A DNA stretch of 39,302 nucleotides from Branchiostoma floridae (taxonomy: Eukaryota; Chordata; Leptocardii; Amphioxiformes; Branchiostomatidae). Position 1 is the first letter of the stretch; every line of letters begins with the position of its first letter. The notes beneath the pieces were generated by a model. It saw nothing but the letters and a program-made list of their open reading frames with translations. It did not search any database and was not told the DNA's origin. A program made the position numbers and the translations under genes. Where the stretch lies: the NCBI RefSeq assembly GCF_000003815.2, contig NC_049981.1:4527347-4566648 (forward strand), read 5' to 3'. Shown in pieces: positions 19,333-32,600 of the stretch.

Positions 19333-22300
19333 TCAGTAGTTGAAAATAAACACGCAGTTGTGATGTGAGTCCACTACCACAGCGCGACCGTCCCCTGTAC
19401 ACGCGACGTCCCGGGGGTACCCCAGCCCGTCCTCCTGCGAGGCGACATACCGGAGAAATTCCCCGTCCTTCCGCCCGTCGAACGCGCTCACCCGCCCGCT
19501 CGGTCCGTCAGTCACGAGCACCCTACCCTGCAGATCCACAGTGAGTCCACAGGGGGCGCTCATGTGCGCGTCTGCTCCGAACTCGTGTCGGAGCTCACCC
19601 GACGGTTTGTACACTCGGATTTTCTGCTCTTTGTGTAAAGACAGCAAGATGGCGCTTTTGTACACACAGATGTTTGTAACGCTTTCAGAATAGGTCAGGA
19701 ATTCTGAAAGTTTCTGCCCAGTCTTATCAATTATACAGACCTTTCCTTTAAGGGCTAAGGCGATTCTATCTTCAGGCAAAGAAGCTGCGTCAGATATTGG
19801 ATCGTTTTTGGAGCCAAACTTTAGAACGACCTTTGTTGGAACCCTTGAGTGCGACCACAAGACGTTGGCTCGTTTTGCACCCGTCACGCTACATGGAACG
19901 TACACGTCACCGCTCGCTTCAACCAATAAGCCTCCACTCAGCAGGATGACGCCGCTGCTGAAACCGAGCACGAAACTCGAGACGACGTCGCCATCTTGGA
20001 GATTAAACGCTTGGACCCTGCCCCCTAGCGCCTTATCCAGAATGTACACCCTGTCGTTGGATACAGTGGCCCGGATAGGACATTCAAACTGACCCTCACC
20101 CGTTCCCTTGCTTCCATACTTGAACATTCTTTGAGGAACTTTCTTAGGAGGAATCGCTGGTGCCACTTTGAGACGACCGTCACCCTCACGTCTTCGTTCG
20201 ACTTCCGCGCCATCTGCTTGATCTTTGACCTCAACCTTCCCAAGATTCACCGCTACTTTTTGAGGGACAAAATCGACTTGCGGGCTCGCCGGCACTTGCG
20301 TAGTCGTATCTACTTCAAGTTCAAGTACTTCTGATAGCGCCTCCATCTTGGAATCAAGGCCTGGAATGTCAGCGTGATTGACCGCGCAGTCAAGGTCATC
20401 TAGTCCTTTCAACATGGCGGCCAAGTGAGATTCTAAAAATTGTGCCCTCCCGTCAAACTGTTCGACTCTCCTTTTGTAAACAGTTCTGGCCTGGCCGATA
20501 AGGGAAGCCGCACTTTGCTCTGCCCGCTTGATGACCTGTGAAAAATAAACACACTTCTATCATTAAATTATATGACAAATACGTGTTAACTAGCGGTAAT
20601 GTTGTTGTGTAAGCACACAGGAAAGAACGATGGACATTCACAGCTAGTGGACATTAAATACAGGTTTTAGGTACATTCACTGAGCAATTAGTTAGATAAG
20701 CAAAGCTGCCGAATGAATTGTTGTATTACACTAATTTGTCATCGATTAAAAATGTTTGAAGGGTACAATGTTATGTTTAATCTTCATATTTCTTAAATCT
20801 ACATTTTGTGGCTACATTTTTTTTTCAAAATCCATTGCATTGTTGGAAGAATGGGACGATCGGAAAACTAAATAGAACCAAAGAACTGGATTTTTTTTTC
20901 TTGATAAAGACATAAATTTGAAATTGAGTAGTACAAACCTCCTCTTTTGCGGCTACGATCTTTTTCTCCAGCGCCTCTTCCTTCCTCTCGCAGTCGATTC
21001 TGGACTCGTCGAAGGCCTGTAGTTTCTCGACGACCCGGTCGACCCACCGCCGGGCGCTCCTCTGCAGCTCGGCGGCCTCCTCGCACTTTTCCTCCGTCAC
21101 CTCGCGTAGGGACGACACGTCGTGGTCTCGGTGGGAGTCAACAATGCACTCCGCACACACAGGCTGGCTGAGATATATTGAGGGGTATGGGTGAAAACGA
21201 TTTTAGTTTTTTATTTCTAAATACGTTGAGCAGACTTGGACTTAGGGGCTCCCGTGTCGTCCAGTGCGAGACACAGCATAAGTATATAATGGGAGGTCAT
21301 TGAAACAAAAATCATTTTCTTGTCACGACTTCAAGATTTTCGGATTTGGTACGATACTAAAGACTTTCATAAGAAACGCCGTCAGGTGATAAGCTTCCAC
21401 CCTCGTTAAATAAAGAATAAACAAACAAAGAAACAAACAAGAATTTGTTATAATAATTTGATGTTGCCCAAAATAACAACCAAACAGTATTTCATAAGGA
21501 AGTAATAAAGAAAACTTTGTCACTGAGCTTCTCTAGTGCCTTGGAAACGCGCGTGTTAGATCGACTACCGATGGACAGGTTTCAATTTCTGGCATTATAC
21601 TTTAAGCGACCAAGTGTACAACTCCACTTTGTACAGCAATACACGTACAGGACTTATACATTTTTATGTAAACTTGCTCTGCCTCACTGTTTATACAGAC
21701 TTCAATTCGTGCCAGTACATACAGTACATGACAAAGAACGTTCAACTTGGTTTACTAAATACAAAATATGCAATCTGATACTTTCTCTACTGTCACCATC
21801 AGCAAAGTCAGTATTTAAAGTTTAGGAGACAAATAAAGAAGGCAATGGGAGGAAGAAATGCACCACTGGTTGCGTGTAGGTCACTAATGTTTACTATTTT
21901 GTCCGTGAGCTTGTATTGCCCAAAAGAAGGGACACATTGCGCTCTAGCACAACCAGAACTATCTCAAATTGTAGCTACCACTGTCAGTGAAGTTGAAGTT
22001 TCCAGTGTTGATATAAATGAACAGTACTAAAAGTCTCGAAGGAATGGACCAGTGACAGTTAGTCCTTAATTCTACCAAAAACGACCCTATTATATACATT
22101 CCGGCGACGAAAGTAAACGTAGCTTTGACCCTGCGCCATGTTGCTTTTTGGTATTGTTTATGTAACGTTAATTTATATTGTTTTAAACTACGTTTTCAAT
22201 AACCCGACAAAACCCAATTTCCCTCTTCTACTGTATTATCAAACAAACGCGAATATAAGTGAACCTACAGTATGAATTTTAAAGGAACACGCTAAGATCA

Positions 22301-22740
22301 TAGCGACTGTAAAGCCTGCCAATTAGTGTATTAGTTATTTAGGCAGTAATAATTTAAAATACGTACCTACAATCCTTGCAGAAACAGCGAAACTCGGCAT
22401 CACCGTGAACCGCACACAGCCTTCTTGTGTCACCGACATTCACCCTACGCTCCCGCCTCTGTCCCCTCAACAACTCCCGTACGTTCCCGACCCAGAAGTT
22501 ACCGGGCAGCGCGCCGACTCCCTCGGGCGGGATAGCCACCTGCCGCCGACAGACAGGGCAGGTCATGTCCGATGCCCCTCGCACGTACCTCTCCAGGCAC
22601 GCCTGACAGAAGGTGTGCCCACATGGTAACAATTTCGGAGTCTTGAAATCTTCAAGACATATCCCACACGTAAGGAGTTCGTCCGTCGGTAGATCCGTTT
22701 CCCTTGTTACCTCCGCCGGTCTTGTCTGTTCGTTACCCAT
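19333..22740 (-). CDS. TRIM-NHL family E3 ubiquitin ligase candidate
   Basis: Three exons, 22740-22367, 21167-20939 and 20535-19333, join in matching phases (2 and 0) with GTACGT and GTTTGT donors and clean CAG acceptors. They give a 601-residue protein ending at TGA 19335-19333. A C3HC4 RING uses C25, C28, C40, H42, C45, C48, C61 and C64. A B-box 2 spans the first intron with C109, H112, C121, C124, C129, C132, H137 and H140. A coiled coil follows through exon 2 into exon 3 (to about residue 260). The last ~290 residues are a beta-propeller of NHL-like repeats (FKYGSKGTGEGQFECP, GLTVDLQGRVLVTDG, YPRDVACTGDGRAVVVD). The family transfers ubiquitin, with the propeller recruiting protein or RNA targets. 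The start MGNEQT fits an N-myristoylation signal. All zinc ligands are intact, so it is probably functional. The substrate is unknown. Confidence 0.93.
20536..20938 (-). other. TRIM gene intron 2
   Basis: Intron of 403 bases between coiled-coil exons. No other feature is seen. Confidence 0.85.
21168..22366 (-). other. TRIM gene intron 1
   Basis: Intron of about 1.2 kb that splits the B-box. Open frames on the opposite strand (21517-21825 and 21845-22030) show no recognisable domain and are treated as chance. Confidence 0.8.
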
Positions 22741-22744
22741 ATGG

Positions 22745-22860
22745 CAAGATTTTGGGTTGGTCTGTGTGGTAGCAATGGCACTACAGAGTTCAGGGTTCGA
22801 ATCCCAGTCAAGCCGTGGGTGTATCCATGGAAGGACGTTTAGCCTCTAGACTGGCATGAT
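22745..22860 (+). mobile_element. tRNA-derived SINE fragment
   Basis: A pol III B-box core GGTTCGAATCC (about 22794-22804) lies in a T-arm-like context (CAGGGTTCGAATCCCAG). An A-box-like TGGTAGCAATGG lies about 30 bases upstream, and a non-tRNA tail follows. It does not fold as a complete tRNA. It sits directly upstream of the TRIM start codon, on the opposite strand. Confidence 0.5.
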
Positions 22861-25840
22861 GATTCGTCAAAAAAAGGAAACAGTTTAACCTTTTTCTGTC
22901 TTTCTGTAGAACAATTATTATGGTTAATGATTAACGGATCACAAGACTACTGGATTGACCTTTAACCCTTAGTATCCTTCCCACTGTACCTCCTATTGTT
23001 GTATAACTGATCGTTTGTTTTGAACCAGTCAAGTCCAAGGATTAAATCAATTTCGTGAAAGCTATTGGGTAGAATATCATTCATCTAAAACTGACAAAAG
23101 ACAAAAATCGGTCGGACTGGAACAAAATCTCTATAGTTCGATACGCAAGCGTAATTTTGCTTTCAAACTGTCTAATATTGCTTTTCTTTATTCTAAATGC
23201 ATTAGCTAGCCTTTTTGATTATTGCTAACTTTTGTCAATTTGACAGTGTTCTTGCATCACTAAAAAAATTGGTTTGGTTACCAGAATAGGCTGAATCTAA
23301 TTCGTGAACGACCATTTGTAAGATCCTCTTAGAGCTTCCTGTTAATCAGTAGAAGTTCATTTGCAAGTTCATTCCTTAGGGCTAATTGAAAAGTAATCCC
23401 CAAGCAAAATGACTATTGCAAGGACGTAGGCCAGGAAGTAGGGCCCCATAACTTCGCAACAGACACGTACAGTAAAGGTCTTCATTTTTTAAAAAGAAAA
23501 TACTTTGCAAAGCGGACAATAGCAAGAAGATCCAAAGAGAGCGTAGAAAACGTGGCATTGTTCAAAAGATCTAAAACCTCAACTGGTCAGATTTGTCTTT
23601 GGAACGGAATTTATTTCGTACCCGTAGTTGTCTCGTAATTGGCTAATTGTCTGTAGTCTCTGTGTGTTGGGCGTGCCAAGCCACACCCATGATATGACAT
23701 CCGATTTTATCTACTCCTCCGAGGCCAGTTGTTTTTCGTCCACAATTTTCTTTCAATTTACATGATGAATGACTAAATAATTGATAAAAGACCACACCCG
23801 CCTCTCTGATGCCAGTTAATATTCTTTTGCCAGAAGTCACAAAATTTTCTTTAAAGTTGCCTAGTTGCATAATGTACAATTTCTGACAAAATCGTCAAAA
23901 GACTTCCTTACTCGTCAAGTCTTTGTTATCAATGCAGGTGCTGTTTAGTTCAGCACTAGCCTGGTAGTAGTCTGTAATCCGAACATTCTTACTTCGCATT
24001 AATGTTTGTAACTGATAGATATACATTCAGATTTATCTTTTGCCCTTTCTCTGAAGAGAATACACACCTCTTAATTTGGTGATAAGTTCTAATGGACAGA
24101 CCCAGTCTTCTCTTTGCTGCATTGAAGCATTATTGGTGGTAGTCTTTTTTGCAGATGATACAGATATTATCCAAACGGCCCGACTTCATTCAAATGATTA
24201 TGTATGCAAAGCAAGTTTTGACAGTCTAAAAAGTTACTATTGTAACGTTATAAACTACCGATGACAGCTAGAGGAAACTTGGTAACGTCCTCACGTATGG
24301 TGGCATAAGATGATTATGATAGAATGTATCCATTATGTGCATTTACTAACGTCTGGAATAAGTCATGGCGGCATTTCGTTTAATCTTTGGTTCGATCAAT
24401 AACCGTTATCCACGATTGCCAATTCACATAATTGAAGAGCATCAGCTACGAGCTTACGTTTTCTTTTTTTCCCTGTGTTATGGGCGTGCCATGGCTATTA
24501 GATTCAATGGCTCCACTTTGTGAAAAGAACATATCCTCCTGTTTTTTCATCAGTGCCATGACCCTAATATATTCTTGAAAGGGCACATTAACTGTACATG
24601 GAAATGTCTTCTATTAAAGGAGGTGCGATCAGTGTAAGTACATGACTAGATTAGGACTTCATTTCATTTTATTTGAAGCTAAACGTTTTTTTTTTCTTTC
24701 TTTTTAATATCTGTGTATTGTACTACCGTAAATGGTGGACTGCCATGTAATTTAGTACGGTAATTGTTTTAGAACTCAGACGTCCAAAGAGAAAAAAAAA
24801 TTGAGCTATTAGGCTAGCAATTAAGCCAATAAATAATCCGAATAATCAATTAGCTACTAGTGATTCTAATAATCAGTTCGAAGTATTTTTGTCGTGATGT
24901 TTGTAAAATGCAAATTTTGTATGGTTGTCATCGTGTCTTTGAGATCGCGCTCAGTAGTCCGGGCTCGTTCACACATAATATTTCAGCTGGGTCGTTTTGA
25001 TCTTATCTAAAGTTAGTACGCAAAGTCACAACTAATTCCGTAAACTAATCGCGTGTATCGGAGAGTTTTTGGACTGTCCTCTGCAATGTATGTATTACCA
25101 AAAAAATGCATCGGGTTATGACCAAAAGACTAACAGATCTAGAAAGACAACAAACGGGTGCATATTCAGGAGTATGTGACATCAAATATTACTAGTTTTG
25201 CATGATTATAGGAGGAAACTTTGAAAACTAGTTAATTAGCCAAGATTCCTAGTGTCTCCAATCCGACATTATCGTAGAGCCGAAAAAAAAAATCTTTGTT
25301 AGCTTCAAATACCCGACAAACCGGTTCCATGAGTAACGCACCAGATTTGCACAGTAAGGCCAACTTGATTTAATTTTATCGACGAAGTTATGTAGAAACC
25401 ACCATCTCACTAGATTAGCTGTCCACTGGAAATAACTATAATTAATGACTAGCTTATTCTTTTAATCATTTTGACACAAGATCTATAACAGCCCAACCAT
25501 CACCGAAGTTCCAAAATAAAGTACATTAAGCCATGTATTTAAACCGAACACCAACTTTATTATCATTCCACAAAATGTATAATCAATAGAATTCCATAAG
25601 CTGTAAGAAACTTGGTTGGAAGGTTGTTTTGAGGCACATGAGCTGAGAACATAAAAGAACTTTAACTTCGTTACAAATCGATGAAAAAAAAGGTGTTCTG
25701 TGACTTTGAGATCATTGGCGTACAGTTGATTTTTTGTAATATGTGTAAAATCATATAAATGTGCATGTGATGAGAGCGCTCGTGTGTGTATGTGCGTGCG
25801 TGTGTACCTGTAACACCTAATTCCCTAAAAAGACTTGTTA
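22861..25840. other. Intergenic DNA, unassigned
   Basis: No supported gene over about 3 kb. A short dispersed repeat at about 23390-23440 (CCCCAAGCAAAATGACTAT, then GACGTAGGCCA) recurs at about 31935-31970. A short TG-rich microsatellite is near 25785-25805. Confidence 0.5.
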
Positions 25841-26172
25841 GTTGAACCACATAACTAAATCCAACCAGGTTAGAAACCTTCAATTCAAACATTTTTCAAA
25901 ATTCTGCTACTTGAAGCCAATAACTTAATCCCGATCCCACCAGATTAGAATCTTGTAATTAAATCTTCTCTCACAACTTTGCTACTTGAAGCCCATAACT
26001 TAATCCAACTAGTTAGAATCTTGTAATTAAATCTTCTCTCAACTCTCTGCTACTTGGACACCATATTTAAATCTCATTAGGTTAGAAACATGTAAATCAA
26101 ACTTCTCTCAAAACTTTGCTACTTGGACCCCATAACTAAATCTCATTAGGTAAGAAACATGTAATTCTAGTT
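25840..26172 (+). repeat. Tandem repeat, 68-75-bp unit, about 4.5 copies
   Basis: Units contain CTGCTACTTG, CATAACTTAAATC, AGGTTAGAA and TGTAATTAAATCTTCTCTC. The TGCTAC phase marker falls at about 25905, 25980, 26048 and 26117. Confidence 0.8.
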
Positions 26173-26441
26173 TGTCTCGTCTTCTGTGCTCCATTTTCAA
26201 ATCCAAAATGGCACCTACAATATCCCTCAAGCGATAAAGCGATGTTTTAAACATTGAATTACTGTCGACTTGCTCTTCTTTAAACGTTTTGCTGTTTCAC
26301 ATGAGTTGTTCTGTCAGTTGTTTATTTTCTTAATGACGGGGATAACAAGAAGTTGTGTGGAGTCATAAATGACCAGTTCCGATAAGCTTATTTCTAGTTA
26401 TAGGATAGTCGCTTGAGAGTTGAGGCGCGTTTGGATGACTT
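26173..26441. other. Region 3' of the tectonin gene
   Basis: No supported feature. It probably contains the 3' untranslated region of the minus-strand gene that ends at 26442. Confidence 0.4.
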
Positions 26442-29400
26442 TCACTCGTCATCTTCAGCCATGCCGGCGTCTTCTTCTATGTCTTCCAGCTCCCTCACTT
26501 CCTTTTCGGTGTCTTCTAAGCCGGCGTCTTCCTCCATGTCTTCCAGCTCCCTCATTTCTTCTTCGGGGTCTTCTTCAATATCGGCGTCTTCTCCCATGTC
26601 TTCCAGCTCTCTCAGTTCCTTTTCGGCGTCTTCTTCCATGTCTTCCAGCTCCCTGGTCTCCTGCTCGATCTCGGCTGCCTCCTTCAAATCCAGCAAGACG
26701 TCGCGTAAGTCTTGCAGGGTCTCCCCCGCCTCAACCGTACGCTTGGAAGCTGTGAAAATATCATTTTTATTGAAATCATAAAAGTACATTTTCACCACTT
26801 GATTGATACCTTAACTTCACATAAATACATAGATATACTAGCTAAACGCTAAAGGAAGTCCGAAAAAGGGCATATCTATAGAATAACAGAAATTAGTAAA
26901 AATGAAAAAGAAAAATGTGAAAGTTTGAAAGCTGAACAACCTACCGGAGATGATGCCCATCTTCTTATAGATAGCACCCTCCCTTTTGACTCCCCAGACC
27001 TGGTTTGAGCTGGAGCTGACGTCCAAGGTTGTAAGCCCACGAGAATCCCCCACCCACCTGGTTCCGGTCGGGTTATCTCGGGTGATGCCTGGTTAGGTGA
27101 AACGAAATAATTAGACTCGAAACTCATCCAATCAGCTACGATGGACCCCCGACGTATGGTGTAATAGGGCAATAAACGGCCTACGTAACAGGAACGTCCT
27201 TTGGACGACGTTTGGACAAAAAAAAGCTGCATCAGTCATCGACGGTGATTGGTGTAGGGTTAGAAGAAATGTGACGTTTGGGATCGCATACTTCCCTACT
27301 TCTGCAACGACACCTAGCTGCAATGCGAAGCCAAACCAATCGGTATAAACCTGCGGAATGTTACGGATGCCCCGTGGAAGCGTTGAAATGTGAAAAAAAA
27401 ATAATAATGCTGCAAAGAACTTTTCTAATCATCGATTAACCTACCTGGAAAAATTATGCACAGACGTGACAATATTTATCATTCATGAATAGTTTCATCT
27501 GGTTTCCAAATCGCTGTGTTATAACTGATAAGTATACAAACAAACAAACCTTCTCGGTAGTATATTGCGCCAATTTTGTTTACCCCCCAGACGATTCCGT
27601 TCCCCACGCTGATCTTAGCCAAGGCTCCCGGAACTTGTTTCCAATCGGTCCCAGCAGAGTTTTCGTTATAGGCCGTGCCCACCCGGTAGTAGATGTACCC
27701 AGCGCTGTTGACGCCCCAGACGCCGGAGAGTCCCACGGAAACAAAGGACAACCTCCCAGGGATAAGTGTCCAGGTTGAACCTGTTAACATGGATAAAGCA
27801 AACAGTCAACCCTAGTCAACTGGTGAAGTTTTTTATGCAAATTCATGCCCGTAGGCCATTGCACATACATGTTAGACATAGGGGACATACATGTGACAAT
27901 GAACAGTGATAAACATTATTGTAAAAAGAGGTTTCTCGAACACTAGTCTTGACGATTTCTATAAACGAAAAGACCCACTTTTTTCTGTATTTTGTGGGTT
28001 CTGCGATTTTGTTTTTAAGACTTTTTAAAGAGTTTTGCTTTACCACTCCTGTGCATATTAGCTGTGTGTACAGAACATTTCAGGGGAAAAAAGCAGCAAC
28101 AATTGACAACAAATCCGTGCCTTACCTGTCCATCTATAAATCCGTTGCCTGCTGGTGACTCCCCAGACGGCGTTGCTAGTTGAGCTGACATCAACCACCC
28201 TCAGCTTCCCACTAACTCTCACCCAGCCAGTTCCTGTAGGATTCTGCATGCTGATGCCTGTAGGAGCACAGTCACAGAAAATATAAGTGAATATGGCGCG
28301 TCTTTTCATCTGTATGCTTCCTTTTAGCCGTCGCTAAAATGCAGGGGTTCTGTAGAAGAGTCTACGTGGGAATTTTTGGTGGCTATACGGTGACTCAATC
28401 ACAGTTGGATTTTAAGGGATCCCCGATGTTCCCAGCACACCGAAACCCGTCCAATGTGATAGCGTAGTTACCGAACGATCGACTCTCTGAAACTACTACT
28501 GAAGATGGCCTACCTCATACTATAGAATATATTACAACCATGGCCACGCTAGCCTCGTTCTGGTACAATGACCCCGGATGTGTCCGGGAATTCTAAAATG
28601 GCCGCCGTCACAGGAATCAAGCATTTTCAGACGGTTCTGACATTCAACGGCAACCTTCTGGCGTCCAACAACTTCAGCCAAAAATTTAGGACAGTTTTAC
28701 TCCGTCGTTTGTCCCATTGTAAAGTAACTGCTTTTCAGTGAGACACATAAAAAAACTTAATAGCAACATGCTTATGCATGTACAAGTACAAGGATCAAAT
28801 TACAAGGATTAAAAAAAAATTCTGGCTGAACCAACTAATGGTTTTAGATCTACCTGGATGTCTAAGTAACCTTCAACGAAAAACACTGAATTGAAAGCAG
28901 AATGACAGTTGTTACCCGTCCTCCTGTAGATGTTGTCGTCAGCGCTCACGCCCCAAACGACGTCGCGTCCCACGCTGATGTGCGTTAGCCTACCAGCGAC
29001 ACTCTGCCACCTGCTGCCCACGGAGTTCTCATCACCGTAGGTCCCGACGCGGTAGTAAATCATCCCGTGTTTGTTCACTCCCCACACGCCTGCTGCTCCC
29101 ACGGACACGTGCTTCAGGGCGCCGTCTGTACGCTTCCAGTCATAACCTGCACACAATTTGTAGTTGAAGTATGCACTTTCTAGGAAGACCTTGCATATAA
29201 CTTGAAGTTAAAATATGCACATTATAGAAAGAGCATACATACAACGTGGGGTTAAATCATATGCACATCCCAGGAGAGCTTACTTTAAAGCATACATACT
29301 CCAGGAAGACTTTACATACACCTTGAAATTAAAGCATTCCGTTCTAAGAAGAGCCTGCACAAACTTTGACATAAAACTTCAGGTTCGAAGAGGAGCCTGT

Positions 29401-29573
29401 ATTATACAATCAAAAGTGAGGGCATGCATGGCAGATACCGCAAATATACTACACACATGTTTTGTAACAGAAACATAAAATGTGCAAGTTATAGCAAGAG
29501 TATAATATAGACAGAGAGATAGATAGAGAGAGAGATACATAGAGAGAGAGAGAAAGAGATAGGGGAGAGAGAG

Positions 29574-29625
<52 letters not shown>

Positions 29626-32600
29626 AAGGCAAGCAAGCACACCTAGGTCAAGCAAACAGATTTACAAGGACGTGCAGTTATCATGACGGTGTGTGCAGAA
29701 TAAAGGGGGTACCATTACCTGCAGATCTAGATCTGGCAGAAGCAATCAGACAATGACCTGTGGAGTAGATGTATCGACATGTAAGTAATAATATCATGAA
29801 CACTATTATGTACATCTTTGTCTATGTCTATATACTACAACTCATCAAGCCTTGTCTGTTCTTCCTGCAGTTATTCTCTTTCAAGCCTAGCTTACGCATA
29901 GCCGAATTTCTCTTCCGACTCTCTACCGACTATGGTTAGGAGTGAATAGGGAGCTAAGTCGGATGCAGGAGGCTGGTGTTCGGCTAGTGTTGGCCTGCGC
30001 CATCCGAATGTTTTGAAATGTTCAACGTGACCCCAAAGAAAAAGCCGATGCACTGGGGGCCCAGTTTGAGTCAGTGTTTACCAGGGAGGATAAGACCACC
30101 GTTCCTACCCTTGGTGAACCCAAAGCTCCAACTATCCCCTCCCTTAACATCACAGTGGAGGGGGTAGCCAAACAGCTCTCCTGTCTTAACCCCAGCAAGG
30201 CCACAGGACCAGACGGAATACCACCTCGCCTCCTGAAGACTGTAGCCGAACAAATTGCGCCAATATTACAGGTCATATTCTCCCAGTCAATATCCACGGG
30301 AGATGTTCCTGAAGATTGGAGAACAGCTAACATCGCTCCAATCTTCAAAAAGGGGGACAGAACCTTACCTGCAAACTATAGGCCGGTTTCTCTGACATCG
30401 GTCTGTGGTAAAGTGCTCGAACATATCGTGCACAGCCACATGATGAAACATCTAGACACTCATGGCATTCTGTCCCCAGCGCAACACGGCTTCAGGAAGG
30501 GTCTGTCCTGCGAGAGCCAGCTGGTGCTAACCCTCCAAGACCTGGCCAAAAACATGGACCAGAACAAACAGGTCAATGCCGCGGTGCTTGACTTTAGCAA
30601 GGCATTCGATACAGTGCCTCACGAACGTCTGCTGAGCAAGCTCGAGCACTATGGCATTTCTGGCCTACTTCAGTCTTGGCTTAGGGCCTTCCTTACGGAG
30701 AGAACCCAGAGGGTCGTCTTTGACGGTGGAACATCTAAAGCTGTTAAGGTCACCTCTGGAGTTCCGCAGGGTACTGTTTTAGGCCCTCTGCTCTTCCTGC
30801 TCTACATTAATGACCTACCCGATTCCGTAGACTCACATGTTCGGCTATTTGCTGACGATTGCTTGATTTATCGAACTATCAGCAAGCCTTCTGACGCTCA
30901 AGATCTGCAGTCTGACCTCGATGCGTTAACAGAATGGCAAAATCGTTGGCTTATGTCGTTCAACCCCTCTAAATGCCACATCCTCCATATCACCCGTAAG
31001 AAGCACCCCATCTTAACACAGTACTCCCTCTGTGGAGAAGCCCTCACCGGTGTTAAGTCCCACCCCTATCTTGGAGTACAACTGTCCGACGATTTGCGGT
31101 GGGACACCCATATCAACCACGCCACTAGCAAAGCTGGTAAGGTCCTAGGGGTCATTCGGCGCAACTTGACCCATTGTCCATCCAGGGTCAAGGCCACTTG
31201 TTACAAAGCGCTGGTACGGCCCCACTTGGAATATAGTGCCACCGTCTGGGACCCGTACACCAACAAAGGGATACAGGCGGTGGAGGCCGTCCAGCGCAGG
31301 GCAGCCCGAGTGACCCTCAATGACTACCGGCAGACTAGCAGCGTGACACAAATGCTCAATGACCTGCAGTGGCGTCCTCTCTCCGAAAGGAGGAGGAACG
31401 CCCGCCTCACCTTCTTTTATAAGTTAGTTAACAACAAGATTAACATAGACACACAGAACCTACTGATTCCGACCCAAGGGCGAACCCGAGGCAGCCATCA
31501 ACATAAGTACAAACCAATCTTTGCAAGAACAGACACATACAAGTACTCATATTTTCCTAGAACAATTCCGGAGTGGAATTCCCTGCCTGGTGCGGTAGTA
31601 AGTGCTCCCACAGTTGAGAGCTTCCGCGCCAGGCAGGAGGGCTGCCCGCCCTAACCCGGGACCTCAGCTCCCCCCCTACTTTGCCCCTTGCGGGGTTATA
31701 TGGGGGTAACCCATGATGATGATGATGATTTGGCTCTGTATGGCAGGTCTGGAATGGGTTAGTTGATTGGTGGTTGGCTGGTGTTCGGCACGGTCGGCTA
31801 GTGTTCGGCTGTTGTTCGGGAGTAAGTCAGTAGTCAAATTTCAATCTTAACCACGCCATAAACACTGCTGTTTACTCACAGCTAGTTTTCAACCTACTCA
31901 CGACTGACCCGGCCGTGATAAATGGCAAACTCATTCCCAAGCAAAATGACTATGTCCAAGACGTAGGCCAATCACCCCCCCCCCCCCCAAACTTCACATG
32001 ACCGACATCCAGCCAAAAACAAAAAGAACCATAAATGCCGTATTGTGGCCATCTGTGATCTAAACCTCATCTCTAGGTGATGCTTACAAAATAGAACAAA
32101 GGATTATTTTGATTAAAAACGAAAATGGCCACTCCTTTAAAAATCGTTTATTATGTCCATTGAAGTCGTGAGAAGGTCAACAATCGGTTGGGAAACATTG
32201 AGGTGAGATTCGGCGGTCTGTCGCTAGAGGTCGGGATGGTTGGGGATAGGCTAGATTGCATTTGGAGCACAGTAGGGGGTAAGTCACTTCCTGGCCGGGA
32301 GATGGTTAGGACATGCATGTTCGGGACATGTTCGGTGCTTAGGCCCCCTTTCCACTAGACGGCGATCGCGCTGCGCTCTCACTGCGACCTACATATGATA
32401 TGTGTAACCTTCACTTTCACACTGGGAATATCATACAAAACGTAAAAGTGTGATTGAGAAGACAACAAAACGCACAAAGTGTAACAAGATTCGTTTCTTT
32501 TCTATACAATTCGTTGAGCGATATGTCAAATCTTAAGTCGCAAAAAGAGCGCGGCGAGAGCGCCGTCCTAGTGGAAAGGGGGTATAAAAGATAGGCGTAG

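Noticed and set aside
21517-22030. Two plus-strand open frames inside the TRIM intron
   Set aside because: No domain, splice context or paralogue. They lie in an intron of a well-supported minus-strand gene.
22780-22815. Possible functional tRNA gene
   Set aside because: Only the B-box and a rough A-box are present. No complete acceptor stem or cloverleaf could be formed, so it is called a SINE fragment.
24076-24264. Short frame containing FADD, like an RT catalytic motif
   Set aside because: No other RT motif lies before or after it, and the frame is only 62 codons, so it is treated as chance.
26413-26781. Serine-rich plus-strand frames opposite the tectonin tail
   Set aside because: They are the antisense of the GA/AG-rich coding minisatellite of the minus-strand exon.
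29379-29655. Leu/Ser-repeat minus-strand frames
   Set aside because: Artefact of the (GA)n microsatellite read in translation.
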